In this document: positions 31,645 to 40,709 of the stretch, piece by piece
Layout: each line of letters opens with the position of its first letter
Numbering within the stretch: position 1 is the stretch's first letter
From: Massilia pinisoli
GTDB taxonomy: Bacteria > Pseudomonadota > Gammaproteobacteria > Burkholderiales > Burkholderiaceae_D
Length of the DNA stretch: 64,000 bases
Assembly (NCBI RefSeq): GCF_024753285.1
Contig: NZ_JANUGW010000004.1
Coordinates: forward strand, 248,001 to 312,000
Direction of reading: 5' to 3'
Notes under the pieces: model-generated
The model's database searches: none
What the model was told of the DNA's origin: nothing
What the model saw: the letters and a program-made list of their open reading frames with translations, nothing else
Program-made: the position numbers and the translations under genes

Positions 31645-34323
31645 TTATCGCGGCAGCGCGACGGCCCGCGTCAGCACGAGCGCGCCGTCCTGCTGCGCGA
31701 CGCCCGTCCCCGGCTGGCCGGAACCGACGCTGAGTCGGTACTGCCCGGGCGTCAGCTGGCGGACGCCGTCGCGCGTGACGAAGCTGAGGTCGCGCGGCGA
31801 CAAGGTGAAGCGGACCTGGCGCCGTTCGCCGGCCTTCAGCGTGAGGCGCTGGAAGCCGCGCAGCGCCAGCCGCGGCGCGCCGTCGAACGCGGGCGGCGTC
31901 AGGTACAGCTGCGCGACCTCGTCGCCGTCGCGCGTGCCCGTGTTGGCCACTTCCGTCGTGACGACGATGCCGTTCTCCGGCGCGCCGCCGACGGGCTCGA
32001 TGCGCAGCGGGGCGTAGCGGAACGTCGTATAGCTCATCCCCGCACCGAACGGGTATACGGGCGTGCCCGTGAAGTAGCGGTACGTGCGGCCCTTCATCGC
32101 GTAGTCGTCGAACGGCGGCAGGTCGGCGAGGCTGCGGTAGAAGGTGAGGGGCAGGCGCCCGCCCGGATCGGCGCGGCCCGCGAGGACGCTTGCTACGGCG
32201 AGTCCGCCGGACTGTCCCGGATACCACGCTTCCAGGATCGCGGCCGCATTGTCCTTCGCCCACGACAGGTCGATGGCGCTGCCGTTCATCAGCACGACGA
32301 CGAGCGGCTTGCCCAGCGCCTTCGCCCGTTCCAGCAGGGCGCGCTGGTCGGCCGGCAGGTCCAGCGACGTCTTGTCGCCGCCGGAGAAGCCGTCGACCTT
32401 GATGGCCATCTCTTCGCCTTCGAGGTCGGATGTGAGACCCACGACGGCCACGATGACGTCGGCATCGCGCGCACCGGCCGCGAGGTCGGCGTCCGGCGCC
32501 GTCGAGACCCGTTTCCAGAACAGGCCCGGCACACCGGAGGACCCCGTCTCGGCCTGGAAGCGCAGCGGATAGCGCTGGCCTTTTTCCAGCTGCACGTCCG
32601 TCAGCTTGAGCGGCTCGCCCCATTGCGAATACGCGGTCGCGCGCACGGCGGGCTTGCCCGCGACCGTCAGCTCGCCCTGCACGCCAGTCACGCCGAGGCG
32701 GTACGTGCCCGTCTCCGGCGCGACGAGGAAGCCGGTCCACACGACCTTGTGCCGGTCGGCGACGGCCTTCATCTGCAGCGCATGCGATTCCAGGCCCGGC
32801 TCGACGCGCGTGGCGGCAGGCTTGCCGTCGTACGCGTCGCCATCGGCGCGGTTGAAGTAGTCGGCGCGCAGGCCCGGCTTGCCGTCGGGCGTGCGCAGCG
32901 CGGTGGTCGGCACGGGGTCGCCGTCCGTCATCGAGCTGCCTGCCGGCACGACGGTGATGCGCGCCTGCGGCAGCACGCGGCGCAGGCCGTCGACGACGGA
33001 GACGGGCGGCGCCGACTGCGTCGACGAATAATTCCCGCGCAGGACGCGCGTCGCGTCGGCCAGCGGACCGATCACGGCGATCTTCACGCCAGCTTTCAAC
33101 GGCAACGTGCCGTCGTTCTTCAGCAGCACGAGGCTTTTCGTCGCGGCTTGCAGCGCGAGGTCGCGGTGCGCGGGCGTGTCGATGGCCTCGACGGGGACGG
33201 CGTTTGGCGCACGCTGCGCGAGGCCACCGAGGTCGCCATTGCGGTAGCGCGCGGAGAACAGGCGCACGAGGGCCTGGTCGATGTCGCCCGTGGAGATCAG
33301 GCCACGCTGCCACGCCTCGCGATAGCGTGCGTCGAGGTTCGGCACGTCGCCCAGCGTCTTCGTGTTGCACTCGTTGTCCGTGCCGGCCTTCAGCGCGACG
33401 GCGACGGCCGCGGCGGGATCGGGCGCGTACTTGTGCTGGTCGGCGATATCCGTCACCGCGTCGCAGTCGGACACGACATAGCCCTTGAAGCCCCATGCGC
33501 CGCGCAGGTGTTCCTTCATGAGCAGGTCGCTGCCGCACGCGGGCTGGCCGTCGATGCGGTTGTACGCGCACATGATGGAGCCGGCCTTCGCGTCGACGAT
33601 CGCCGCGCGGAAGGCGGGCAGGTAGGTGTCCTCGAGGTCGTGGCGCGACACGAACACGTCGGCCACGTGGCGCGTCGATTCCGGCCCGCTGTGCACGGCG
33701 AAGTGCTTCGGCGTGGCGACGACGTCCGGCAGGTCCGGGTTCGGGCCCTGGATGCCCTGGATGAAGGCGACACCCAGCTGCGCCGTCAGGTACGGATCTT
33801 CGCCATAGGTTTCCTGGCCGCGGCCCCAGCGCGGGTCGCGGAAGATGTTGATGTTCGGCGACCACGTGTCGAGCCCCGTGCCGATCTTGCCCAGGTGGCC
33901 CGTGCGGCGCCCGAGCGTGTGCAGCGCGCGCACTTCGGTGCTGATCGCGGACGCGACATTGTGCACGAGCGGCGCGTCGAACGTGGCCGCCAGGCCGATG
34001 GGTTCGGGGAAGTTCGTCGTGGGCAGCGGGCCGAGGGCGCCGTGCAGCGACTCGGTCCACCAGTTGTACGCCGGGATGCCGAGGCGCGGCAGCGCGGGCG
34101 CCACGTTCAGCAGCTGGCCGATCTTTTCGTCGAACGTCATCCGCGCGACGAGCGCGCGGGCATGCGCATCCGCATCGGCGCGCGCGGCGTCGCTGGATGG
34201 CTGGATTTGTGCGGCGACCGGCAGTGCCGCCGCGAGCAGGAGGGCGCCGCACACGGCCACGCGCCCGATCACGCTCGATGAGTCTCCTACTTGACCAATG
34301 TGTTTGGTCTTATCTTTTTGCAT
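31645..34323 (-). CDS. GH3 beta-xylosidase/beta-glucosidase with PA14 domain
   Basis: An 892-residue exported glycosidase. The ATG at 34323 precedes a short tail and the signal segment RVAVCGALLLAAALPVAAQ. The GH3 N-terminal barrel contains YNWWTESLHGALG, RDPRWGRGQETYGEDP, KHFAVHSGPES and the nucleophile segment GYVVSDCDAV (Asp286). A PA14 domain lies around 455-590, inserted in the C-terminal half, and a fibronectin III-like end closes the protein. NWWTESLHG is typical of the xylosidase-type branch, but glucosidase activity is also possible. It is the first gene of a GH3-esterase operon. A palindrome-rich 490-bp region lies upstream. Confidence 0.92.
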   Translation of the reverse strand: MQKDKTKHIGQVGDSSSVIGRVAVCGALLLAAALPVAAQIQPSSDAARADADAHARALVARMTFDEKIGQLLNVAPALPRLGIPAYNWWTESLHGALGPLPTTNFPEPIGLAATFDAPLVHNVASAISTEVRALHTLGRRTGHLGKIGTGLDTWSPNINIFRDPRWGRGQETYGEDPYLTAQLGVAFIQGIQGPNPDLPDVVATPKHFAVHSGPESTRHVADVFVSRHDLEDTYLPAFRAAIVDAKAGSIMCAYNRIDGQPACGSDLLMKEHLRGAWGFKGYVVSDCDAVTDIADQHKYAPDPAAAVAVALKAGTDNECNTKTLGDVPNLDARYREAWQRGLISTGDIDQALVRLFSARYRNGDLGGLAQRAPNAVPVEAIDTPAHRDLALQAATKSLVLLKNDGTLPLKAGVKIAVIGPLADATRVLRGNYSSTQSAPPVSVVDGLRRVLPQARITVVPAGSSMTDGDPVPTTALRTPDGKPGLRADYFNRADGDAYDGKPAATRVEPGLESHALQMKAVADRHKVVWTGFLVAPETGTYRLGVTGVQGELTVAGKPAVRATAYSQWGEPLKLTDVQLEKGQRYPLRFQAETGSSGVPGLFWKRVSTAPDADLAAGARDADVIVAVVGLTSDLEGEEMAIKVDGFSGGDKTSLDLPADQRALLERAKALGKPLVVVLMNGSAIDLSWAKDNAAAILEAWYPGQSGGLAVASVLAGRADPGGRLPLTFYRSLADLPPFDDYAMKGRTYRYFTGTPVYPFGAGMSYTTFRYAPLRIEPVGGAPENGIVVTTEVANTGTRDGDEVAQLYLTPPAFDGAPRLALRGFQRLTLKAGERRQVRFTLSPRDLSFVTRDGVRQLTPGQYRLSVGSGQPGTGVAQQDGALVLTRAVALPR

Positions 34324-34815
34324 GGGATCTACCTTGAAAAGGTGGATGGCCGATGCCGGCGTCCGAGCCGACGCGAACGGCACCGGGACGAAGTTTATGC
34401 CATCGGAGGGTCTCCGTGCATGTTGGAGGGGGATGCGAATGATTGCGATAACATAGTTGCTCGGCCCACGCATGCCGTTCGCTCGATGCCGCAACCGTGG
34501 GTCGATCACGGTGCAGGATGGACGAAACGTGGATGTTGAGCCAAGCGAGAGACAATGTAGTGCAGTAATTGACCGGATGCCAATAACTTTTTTTGCCGTT
34601 CCGATATCGGAATCGGTATGTCGTGCGAGGCTTCTCTGGTATGTATGCGCTATTACATAACATTAATGTTATGCGATAACATGTTGGCATGTTGCTGTAT
34701 TGACACATCAACTGCTGGCGCGCGCGGGCGTCGCCATAGTTTCCTTGAGGTAATTAAAATTTAAGTACATAATGATCGCGATCATGTTGTTGACCCGCCT
34801 GCCGGCATTGCGCTC
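34324..34815. other. 492-bp intergenic region, AT-richer than its surroundings
   Basis: It separates the divergent GH3 and GGDEF genes. The decamer GCGATAACAT occurs twice (34445-34454 and 34673-34682). TTCCGATATCGGAA (34599-34612) is a perfect 14-bp palindrome. A cluster of ATAACAT half-sites follows at 34656-34682. I see no convincing gene here; the short reading frames lack ribosome sites and recognisable protein content. Confidence 0.6.
34656..34682. promoter_or_regulatory. Overlapping palindromes, candidate operator
   Basis: CATAACATTAATGTTATG (34656-34673) is a perfect 18-bp palindrome. Its right half ATGTTAT also pairs with ATAACAT three bases on (34666-34682). So three half-sites share the sequence, allowing two mutually exclusive dimers. 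It lies 134 bp upstream of the GGDEF gene and about 335 bp upstream of the GH3 gene. Confidence 0.5.
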
Positions 34816-36912
34816 ATGTCTTTCCTTTCCCGCCTCCTCTGTTCGCTGGTCGTTGCCGCCACGATAGCGGCTGCGCACGCCGCGCAGCCGGACGCGGACG
34901 TGCGGGCGGAAGCGGAAAGGATCTTGAAGCAGTCGAAGGACTCGCCAGCCAAGGCCCTGGACCAGCTGGAGGCCCTGCGCCAGCGGCTGGGGCCGGGGGG
35001 ATCCTACGAGGAACAGCAAAAGTTGTTGCGAACGGAAGTGTCGCTGAAGGAAGACCTGGGCCGGCTGGAGGATGCGTATGCCCTGGAGCGGACATCGCTG
35101 CAACTGGCCCTGGCCCACGGCGACGCCGCGGGCGCTGCGCTGGCCAGGTTGGGCGCAGTGCGCGAACTGCTCGACGCCCATCGCCTGGAGGAGGCACAGG
35201 CGCTGCTCGACAAGACCGTGGCGCAGGCGCCCGCGAATGTGACCGTGCTGTTCAGGGTATCGGTCGAACGGGTGCACGGCGACATCCTGAACCTACGGGC
35301 CCGGTTCGATGAGGCGCTGGCGGCCTATCTGCGCGGCCTGCGGCTGCTGCAGGGCCTGCCCGGCGAAGGCGGGCGCCGCGCCGCGCTGTACGGTCGTATC
35401 GCTCAGGTGTACATCAACACGGACAATCCCGCGCAGGCGCTCGACAGCGCCGACCAGGGCCTGGCGGAAAAGAATATGCCGCTGTGGCCGCTCGCCTCGT
35501 TGCAGTTCACGCGCGGCAGGGCGCTGATCAAGCTGGCGCGCGACGCCGAATGCCTTGACGCCTACGAGAAGGCGCTTGCCACGGCGATGCGTGCCGGGCT
35601 GTTGCAGATGGAAGCGTCGATCCGGGGCAATATCGCGGATTATTACCTGATGCGCCACGACTACGTGCGCGCCGAAGCCGCGTCGCGCCTGGCGCTGGTC
35701 GTGTCCGAGAAGGTCAACGAGCCGAACGTCGTCATGATGGCGCGCGCCAATCTTGGCTTTGCTCTCATGGGCCAGGGGAAGATCGCGGAAGGCTCACCGT
35801 ACGTCGACGGCGTGATCGCCCATATGCGCAAGGGAAAACTCATGGCGGATCTCGAGGCATTGCTGGACGAGAAAGGCCGCATGCTCGAGCAGGCCGGGCA
35901 GTACCAGCGCGCACTGGAGACCGTGCGCGAGCAGCAGTCGCTGCAACAGCAGAGCGCGCGCAAAGCACGCGACCGTGCCATCGCCGCCCTGCAGGAAGAA
36001 TTCGACGCCAAACGGCGCAGCCAGCAGATCGTCCTGCTGGAGCGCGAGAACAAGCTGAAGGATGCGGAGCTGAGCAACCGGCGGACGGTGCAGCTGGCGA
36101 CCACGTTCGCGGCCATGCTGACCGTGCTGGCGGGCGCCGTCGTGTACGTGATGTACCGGCGCGCCGCGCGCAGCAACGCCCAGCTGACGGAGCTGAACGT
36201 GCAGCTCGAATTCCGTTCGACGCACGATGCGCTGACCGGATTGCACAACCGGCGCTCGCTGACGAGCCGGATGACGGGCCGCGCGGCGGACGGCAAGACG
36301 GACCGCCGCAGCCATGCGGAGGGCATCGACTGCTTCGTCCTGCTGGACATCGACCACTTCAAGAGCATCAACGACCGCTGGGGACACGGCGCGGGCGACG
36401 CCGTCCTCGTCGAGGTCGCGGGCCGGCTCGCGGCGGCCGTGCGCGAGTCCGACATGGTCGTGCGCTGGGGCGGCGAGGAATTCATGATCCACGCGCCCGG
36501 GATGGATCCGGACTGCGTGGCCGGCATGGCGGGACGCATCCTGGAGACGGTGGGCGCGCAGCCCGTCGACGTCGGCGGCTGCGCCATCCCCGTGACCCTG
36601 TCGGCGGGGATCGTCGCGCTGCCGCCCGCGGCCGACGCCGCATTCGACTGGCAGTGCGCCGTGCGCCTCGCGGACTGGGCGCTTTACCAGGGCAAGACGC
36701 AGGGCCGCAACCAGGCCCGCATCGTCACGCACCTGCATGCGCCGGCCGCCAGCGTGATGGCGGCGCTCGAAAGCGACGCCGCCCGCGCCCAGGCGCTGCT
36801 GGCGCTCGATTGCGTGCATGGCCCGCGCCAGGACCAGGAGCGGCCCGCGCCGGCCGCGCCGCGCGATGCCGGCGGCGCGGCGGGCGCGCTGCCCGCGCTG
36901 GCGCCCACCTGA
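34816..36912 (+). CDS. TPR-domain diguanylate cyclase (GGDEF)
   Basis: A 698-residue protein that begins with a signal-like segment (LLCSLVVAATIAAAHAA). A long helical TPR-type region follows (about 30-410), then a coiled coil, a transmembrane helix (near 425-448) and a cytoplasmic GGDEF domain. The active site is RWGGEEF (residues 550-556) and the inhibitory site RESD lies five residues before it, so both catalysis and product feedback should work. THDALTGLHNRRSL is the usual GGDEF entry motif. The TPRs probably sense a periplasmic protein or ligand and control cyclic-di-GMP synthesis. The last 40 residues are a Pro/Ala-rich tail. It is divergent from the GH3 gene. Confidence 0.92.
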   Translation: MSFLSRLLCSLVVAATIAAAHAAQPDADVRAEAERILKQSKDSPAKALDQLEALRQRLGPGGSYEEQQKLLRTEVSLKEDLGRLEDAYALERTSLQLALAHGDAAGAALARLGAVRELLDAHRLEEAQALLDKTVAQAPANVTVLFRVSVERVHGDILNLRARFDEALAAYLRGLRLLQGLPGEGGRRAALYGRIAQVYINTDNPAQALDSADQGLAEKNMPLWPLASLQFTRGRALIKLARDAECLDAYEKALATAMRAGLLQMEASIRGNIADYYLMRHDYVRAEAASRLALVVSEKVNEPNVVMMARANLGFALMGQGKIAEGSPYVDGVIAHMRKGKLMADLEALLDEKGRMLEQAGQYQRALETVREQQSLQQQSARKARDRAIAALQEEFDAKRRSQQIVLLERENKLKDAELSNRRTVQLATTFAAMLTVLAGAVVYVMYRRAARSNAQLTELNVQLEFRSTHDALTGLHNRRSLTSRMTGRAADGKTDRRSHAEGIDCFVLLDIDHFKSINDRWGHGAGDAVLVEVAGRLAAAVRESDMVVRWGGEEFMIHAPGMDPDCVAGMAGRILETVGAQPVDVGGCAIPVTLSAGIVALPPAADAAFDWQCAVRLADWALYQGKTQGRNQARIVTHLHAPAASVMAALESDAARAQALLALDCVHGPRQDQERPAPAAPRDAGGAAGALPALAPT

Positions 36913-36931
36913 ACGCGGGCGGCGGACGGCG

Positions 36932-37411
36932 TCAACCGCGCCGGGCCGCCTCGATGGCCGCGATGTCGATCTTTTTCATCGTCATCATCGCGTCGAACGC
37001 CCGCTTGGCCGCGGCCGGGTCGGGGTCCGTGATCGCATCCATCAATGCGCGCGGCGTGATCTGCCACGACAGGCCCCAGCGGTCCTTGCACCAGCCGCAC
37101 GCGCTTTCCTGGCCGCCGTTGCCGACGATCGCATTCCACAGCCGGTCCGTCTCCGCCTGGTCGTCGGTGGCGACCTGGAACGAGAACGCTTCCGTGTGCT
37201 TGATGGCGGGGCCGCCGTTCAGGCCCAGGCACGGGATGCCCATGACGGTGAACTCGACCGTCAGGACATTTCCCTGCTTACCCGCCGGATAATCGCCGGG
37301 CGCGCGGTGGACGGCGCCGACGACGCTGTCCGGGAACGTCTGCGCATAGAACGTCGCCGCATCCAGGGCATCCTTGTCGTACCAGAGACAAATCGTATTC
37401 TTGCTGGCCAT
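36932..37411 (-). CDS. PhnB-like VOC family protein
   Basis: A 159-residue protein of the PhnB/3-demethylubiquinone methyltransferase-like VOC branch. It starts KNTICLWYDKDALDAATFYAQTFPDS and contains EFTVMGIPCLGLNGGPAIKHTEAFSFQVATDD, then WGLSWQITPRALMDAI. The C-terminal helix carrying DAMMTMKKIDIAAIEAA is standard. These proteins bind metal or small ligands; functions are seldom known. It converges with the GGDEF gene (19 bp between stops). Confidence 0.88.
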   Translation of the reverse strand: MASKNTICLWYDKDALDAATFYAQTFPDSVVGAVHRAPGDYPAGKQGNVLTVEFTVMGIPCLGLNGGPAIKHTEAFSFQVATDDQAETDRLWNAIVGNGGQESACGWCKDRWGLSWQITPRALMDAITDPDPAAAKRAFDAMMTMKKIDIAAIEAARRG

Positions 37412-37499
37412 CTCTCCTCCTGTTGGGTGGGTCGCTGGGGACTGCGTGCGCAGCCGCCGGCAACGATAGCACGTTCGCGGGCGCGCGGGCCCGCGTCGG

Positions 37500-38138
37500 T
37501 CACGGTGTCGCGACCGGTGTGCTGGACGGTACGGGCACGGTACGGTGCGGATCGGCGGGATCGTGCAACGCGATGTATGGCGCCGAGCAATCGAACAGTT
37601 TCGCGTAGTCGGCCATGGGCCGCATCTTCAGCGCGCGGCGGCGCTCGTCCACGTGGGCGATGTCTTCGATCTCGAACGGTTGCCATTCGGTGCGGCTCAC
37701 GCACGTGCCCTGCGTGCCGTAGCGCTGCGGGGAGTGCGTGCGGTCGTACAGGTAGGCGTAGTCTTTCGCGGACGCCTGTTGCTGCTGCACGAGCGGTTCC
37801 ATCAACGCGAGCACCTTGAGCTGGAAAGCTTTGTCCGTGTCCGCGTGCTGGGCCAGCAGCCACGCGGCCGTCGCGGCGTCTTCGCCGACCATCGCGAGCG
37901 TCGGCCAGCCGTATTGGTCGACGATCTGTTTCAGGCGCGCCTGGTTGGCGGCGTCGACTTCGATCCATTGGCGCATGCCTTCCTGGTCGGTGGCATGCCG
38001 GACTTCCTGGTCGTGCTCGCCCATTTTCAGTAACTCGTCGCGCAGCGCGGCGTGTGTGGGCCCGGCGGCGTGGGCGGCCAGTGCTATCGTAAGGAGGACA
38101 CCGGCGGCCAGGATTTGTCGTGACATCGTGTTGCGCAT
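37500..38138 (-). CDS. DUF6624-like exported protein
   Basis: A 212-residue protein with a signal peptide (SRQILAAGVLLTIALAAHAA) and GGAG seven bases before the ATG. The body has LRDELLKMGEHDQEVRHATD, LKQIVDQYGWPTLAMVGEDAATAAWLLAQHAD, and DYAYLYDRTHSPQRYGTQGT. This order matches DUF6624 proteins, which are found in many Gram-negatives with no assigned function. The conserved WP and Y-GTQ positions may form a ligand site. It stands alone between the VOC gene and the DHA2 transporter gene. Confidence 0.75.
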   Translation of the reverse strand: MRNTMSRQILAAGVLLTIALAAHAAGPTHAALRDELLKMGEHDQEVRHATDQEGMRQWIEVDAANQARLKQIVDQYGWPTLAMVGEDAATAAWLLAQHADTDKAFQLKVLALMEPLVQQQQASAKDYAYLYDRTHSPQRYGTQGTCVSRTEWQPFEIEDIAHVDERRRALKMRPMADYAKLFDCSAPYIALHDPADPHRTVPVPSSTPVATP

Positions 38139-38207
38139 ATCGTCTCCGTCTCGTTGAGCTTCTCGCGCGAGCTTAGCGAAAAAACGGCGGCGAATGTGCG
38201 CGGATTT

Positions 38208-39704
38208 TCACTCCGTTGGCGTGGCCGCGGGCGCGGCGACGGGATGTCCGGAGAGCGGCAGTTCGGGCAGGAACAGCAGCACGACGAGTGCCGCCAGCGC
38301 GAGCACGGCGCCGGCGCCGAAGATGTTGGCGATGGCGTGGCGGTACACCTCCACCGTCAGCGCCTGCACGGCCGGCAGCGCGCCCGCGCCATGTGCGCCC
38401 GCGCGCGCGACTGCCGCGATGCCGTGCGCGTGCACCTGGTGCGCGAGGATGGCGCCGGAACCCGTCACGCCCAGCAGGCCGCCGAGCGAGCGGAAGAACG
38501 TCAGCATCGCCGTGCCCACGCCGCGGCGCGGGATGGGCAGCGCGTTCTGCACGGCGATCGTCATGTTGGGCATGACGAGGCCCAGCCCCGCGCCGAGCAG
38601 GAAGATCGCGGGCTCGATGATCCAGTAGCCGCGCGCCGTGTCCATGCCCCACGCGAGCACGCCGAACGCCAGCACCGCGCCCGCGAGCCCGGCCACCTGC
38701 ACGGCCTTGTACCGGCCCGAGTGCGACAGCACGCGGCCGTTCAACGTGGACGACGCGATCATCCCGACCATCATCGCCACCGTCATCATGCCGGAATGCG
38801 CGGGGCTGCTGCCCATCACCAGCTGGAAGAACAGCGGGAAGAACACGCTCGCGCCCATCAGGCCCATGAACGTCAGCGCCATCACGATGCTCGCGACGTT
38901 GAAGACGCGGTTCGCGAACAGGTCCGGCGGGAGCACGGGCTCCGCCGCGCGGCGCAAGTGCACGAGCAGCCAGCCGCCCAGTACGACCGCGAGCACGGCG
39001 CACACCTCGACCTGCACGGAATCCCACGCCCATTCCGTGCCGCCCAGCGCGAGGATCAGCAGCAGGGCTGTGATGGAGACGGTGAGCAGCACGGAGCCGA
39101 GGTAGTCGATGCGGTGCGCGTGCGTGACGGCGGGCTTGCGCAGCGAATGCGCGATCGCATAGAACGCCAGTGCGCCGACCGGCAGGTTGATGAAGAAGAT
39201 CCAGTGCCACGACAGCAGGTCCGTCATCATCCCGCCCAGCACGGGACCCAGTACGCTCGTGACGGCGAACACGATGGCGATCGAGCCCTGGCGGCGCGCG
39301 CGTTCCTTCGGCGGCACGAGGTCGCCGATGATGATCTGCGCGAGCGGCATGAAGCCGCCCGAGCCCATGCCCTGGACGGCGCGGAACGCGATCAGCTGCG
39401 TCATGCTCTGCGCGAAGCCGCACAGCACGGACCCCAGCAGGAAGGTGGTGAGCGCCGTGAAGATCATCGGGCGCCGGCCGTACTGGTCGGCCAGCTTGCC
39501 GTACAGCGGCATCGTCGCGGTGGACGCGAGCACGTACGCCGTGACGACCCACGACAAGTGGGCCATGCCACCCAGGTCGCCGACGATGCGGGGCAGGGCG
39601 GTCGCGACGATGCTCTGGTCCAGCGCGCCGAGGCCGAGAACGGCCATCAGGGCGAGGTAGACGGAACGGATTTCGCGGGCGGAAACGGGAGCGTCAGTCG
39701 TCAT
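38208..39704 (-). CDS. DHA2-family MFS multidrug efflux transporter
   Basis: A 498-residue transporter with about 14 membrane segments, the DHA2 pattern. Motifs are LDQSIVATALPRIVGDLGG near the first helix, the motif A loop GKLADQYGRRPMI, and the export-specific motif C-like segment in the fifth helix (SVLGPVLGGMM). It probably exports drugs or toxic organic compounds by proton antiport. It overlaps the upstream marR gene by 11 bp on the same strand, which indicates an autoregulated marR-efflux operon. Translation starts at ATG 39704. Confidence 0.93.
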   Translation of the reverse strand: MTTDAPVSAREIRSVYLALMAVLGLGALDQSIVATALPRIVGDLGGMAHLSWVVTAYVLASTATMPLYGKLADQYGRRPMIFTALTTFLLGSVLCGFAQSMTQLIAFRAVQGMGSGGFMPLAQIIIGDLVPPKERARRQGSIAIVFAVTSVLGPVLGGMMTDLLSWHWIFFINLPVGALAFYAIAHSLRKPAVTHAHRIDYLGSVLLTVSITALLLILALGGTEWAWDSVQVEVCAVLAVVLGGWLLVHLRRAAEPVLPPDLFANRVFNVASIVMALTFMGLMGASVFFPLFFQLVMGSSPAHSGMMTVAMMVGMIASSTLNGRVLSHSGRYKAVQVAGLAGAVLAFGVLAWGMDTARGYWIIEPAIFLLGAGLGLVMPNMTIAVQNALPIPRRGVGTAMLTFFRSLGGLLGVTGSGAILAHQVHAHGIAAVARAGAHGAGALPAVQALTVEVYRHAIANIFGAGAVLALAALVVLLFLPELPLSGHPVAAPAATPTE

Positions 39705-40146
39705 GGTCGGCAAGGATGTTGAGGGCGTCGATGGCGCCGGCGAGGGCGTCCAGTTGGGCGCGAGAGAGGCGGGCGATGCGTTGCGACAGCCAGTCGTGGC
39801 GGCGGTCGCGCAACTGCTGCAGGGCCTGGAGGCCGGCCGGGCTGACACGCAGCCCGCTGCGGCGCCGATCGTCCGCGTGCGGCGCGCGCTCGACGAGGCC
39901 CGCTTCTTCCAGCGCCTTGACCTGGCCGCTCATGGTCGGGCTGCGCACCTGCTGCATGCGGGCGAGGTCGGCCACGCCGATGCCGGGATGTTCGTGGATC
40001 TGGTGCAGCAGCAGCGACTGCATCAGCGACAGCCCCTGTTCCTGGCGCTCCGTGTCGCGCCGCATCTGGCGCACGAGGCCCTTCAGGGCGGTGCGGAGTG
40101 CTTCGGACAGGTGCTCGATCTGTTCGTGTCGTGGGTGGGTCATCAT
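39694..40146 (-). CDS. MarR-family transcriptional regulator
   Basis: A 150-residue winged-helix regulator. IHEHPGIGVADLARMQQVRSPTMSGQVKALEEAGLVERAPH is the recognition helix region, followed by the wing HADDRRRSGLRVSPAGL with the family DxRxxxxxLT-like pattern. It should repress itself and the overlapping DHA2 efflux gene and release on binding a phenolic or antibiotic ligand. The ATG at 40146 (or 40143) is used; a TTG directly before it is also in frame. A 15-bp palindrome sits immediately upstream. No Shine-Dalgarno is seen. Confidence 0.92.
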   Translation of the reverse strand: MMTHPRHEQIEHLSEALRTALKGLVRQMRRDTERQEQGLSLMQSLLLHQIHEHPGIGVADLARMQQVRSPTMSGQVKALEEAGLVERAPHADDRRRSGLRVSPAGLQALQQLRDRRHDWLSQRIARLSRAQLDALAGAIDALNILADHDD

Positions 40147-40152
40147 CAATAG

Positions 40153-40167
40153 TAGGTAGGCTACCTA
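40153..40167. promoter_or_regulatory. Candidate MarR operator
   Basis: TAGGTAG-G-CTACCTA is a perfect 15-bp inverted repeat seven bases upstream of the marR start. The size and position are those of typical MarR operators, and binding here would block transcription of the marR-efflux operon. Confidence 0.62.
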
Positions 40168-40333
40168 ACTATATTGCGCCGGTGCCGCGACGGGTTCAAG
40201 CGGTTTTCAAGCGCAATGTGTTTTTGCACGGGGCGATGCACCGGTGACAATGCGCGCATCTTTTCGGCGCTGGACCTGCTAAGGTGGCGGCCTTGCCTGT
40301 TCATTATCATGGCTGCAAACGCCGTACCGCCCC

Positions 40334-40690
40334 ATGCATTTTCGTTGTCAACTGGACCGATCCCTTGCCCTGCTGTCGAGCCGCGGCGTATCGCGCCGGC
40401 ACGCCGCGCCGCTGCTGTTCCGGCTGTTGTGGAGGCTGGGGCTGCGGGTTCGCCCGCCCCATTTCCTCGGCTTTACCGGTGTCGCTTTCGTGTACGGCAC
40501 ATGGTTCACGAGCGTGTGGGGCATGTTCATGTGGGCGCTCGTGTGGTCGGAGCTGGGCAAGGGCATCGTCGACGTGGCGCTCCGGGCTGCCGCGGCGGGC
40601 GCATGCTTCGGCCTGATGATCGCGTGGCTGTACGCGCGCGAGCGCAGGGAATTTGCCGTGCCGGCATGGGATGCGCTGGGCGGGGACTAG
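40334..40690 (+). CDS. DUF6404-like small membrane protein
   Basis: A 118-residue protein with a soluble N-terminal helix (LDRSLALLSSRGVSRRHAAP), the RLLWRLGLRVRPPHF segment typical of DUF6404 proteins, and two hydrophobic helices (about 48-72 and 80-100, FTSVWGMFMWALVWSEL and AAAAGACFGLMIAWLYA). The function is unknown. It is followed by an NTF2-like gene 19 bp downstream; the two may form a unit. Confidence 0.7.
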   Translation: MHFRCQLDRSLALLSSRGVSRRHAAPLLFRLLWRLGLRVRPPHFLGFTGVAFVYGTWFTSVWGMFMWALVWSELGKGIVDVALRAAAAGACFGLMIAWLYARERREFAVPAWDALGGD

Positions 40691-40709
40691 ACGATTAACG
40701 AGGAACGCG

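Noticed and set aside
34310..34711. Short reading frames in the 490-bp GH3/GGDEF intergenic region
   Set aside because: No ribosome sites, no hydrophobic or domain pattern, and they cross clear palindromic sites.
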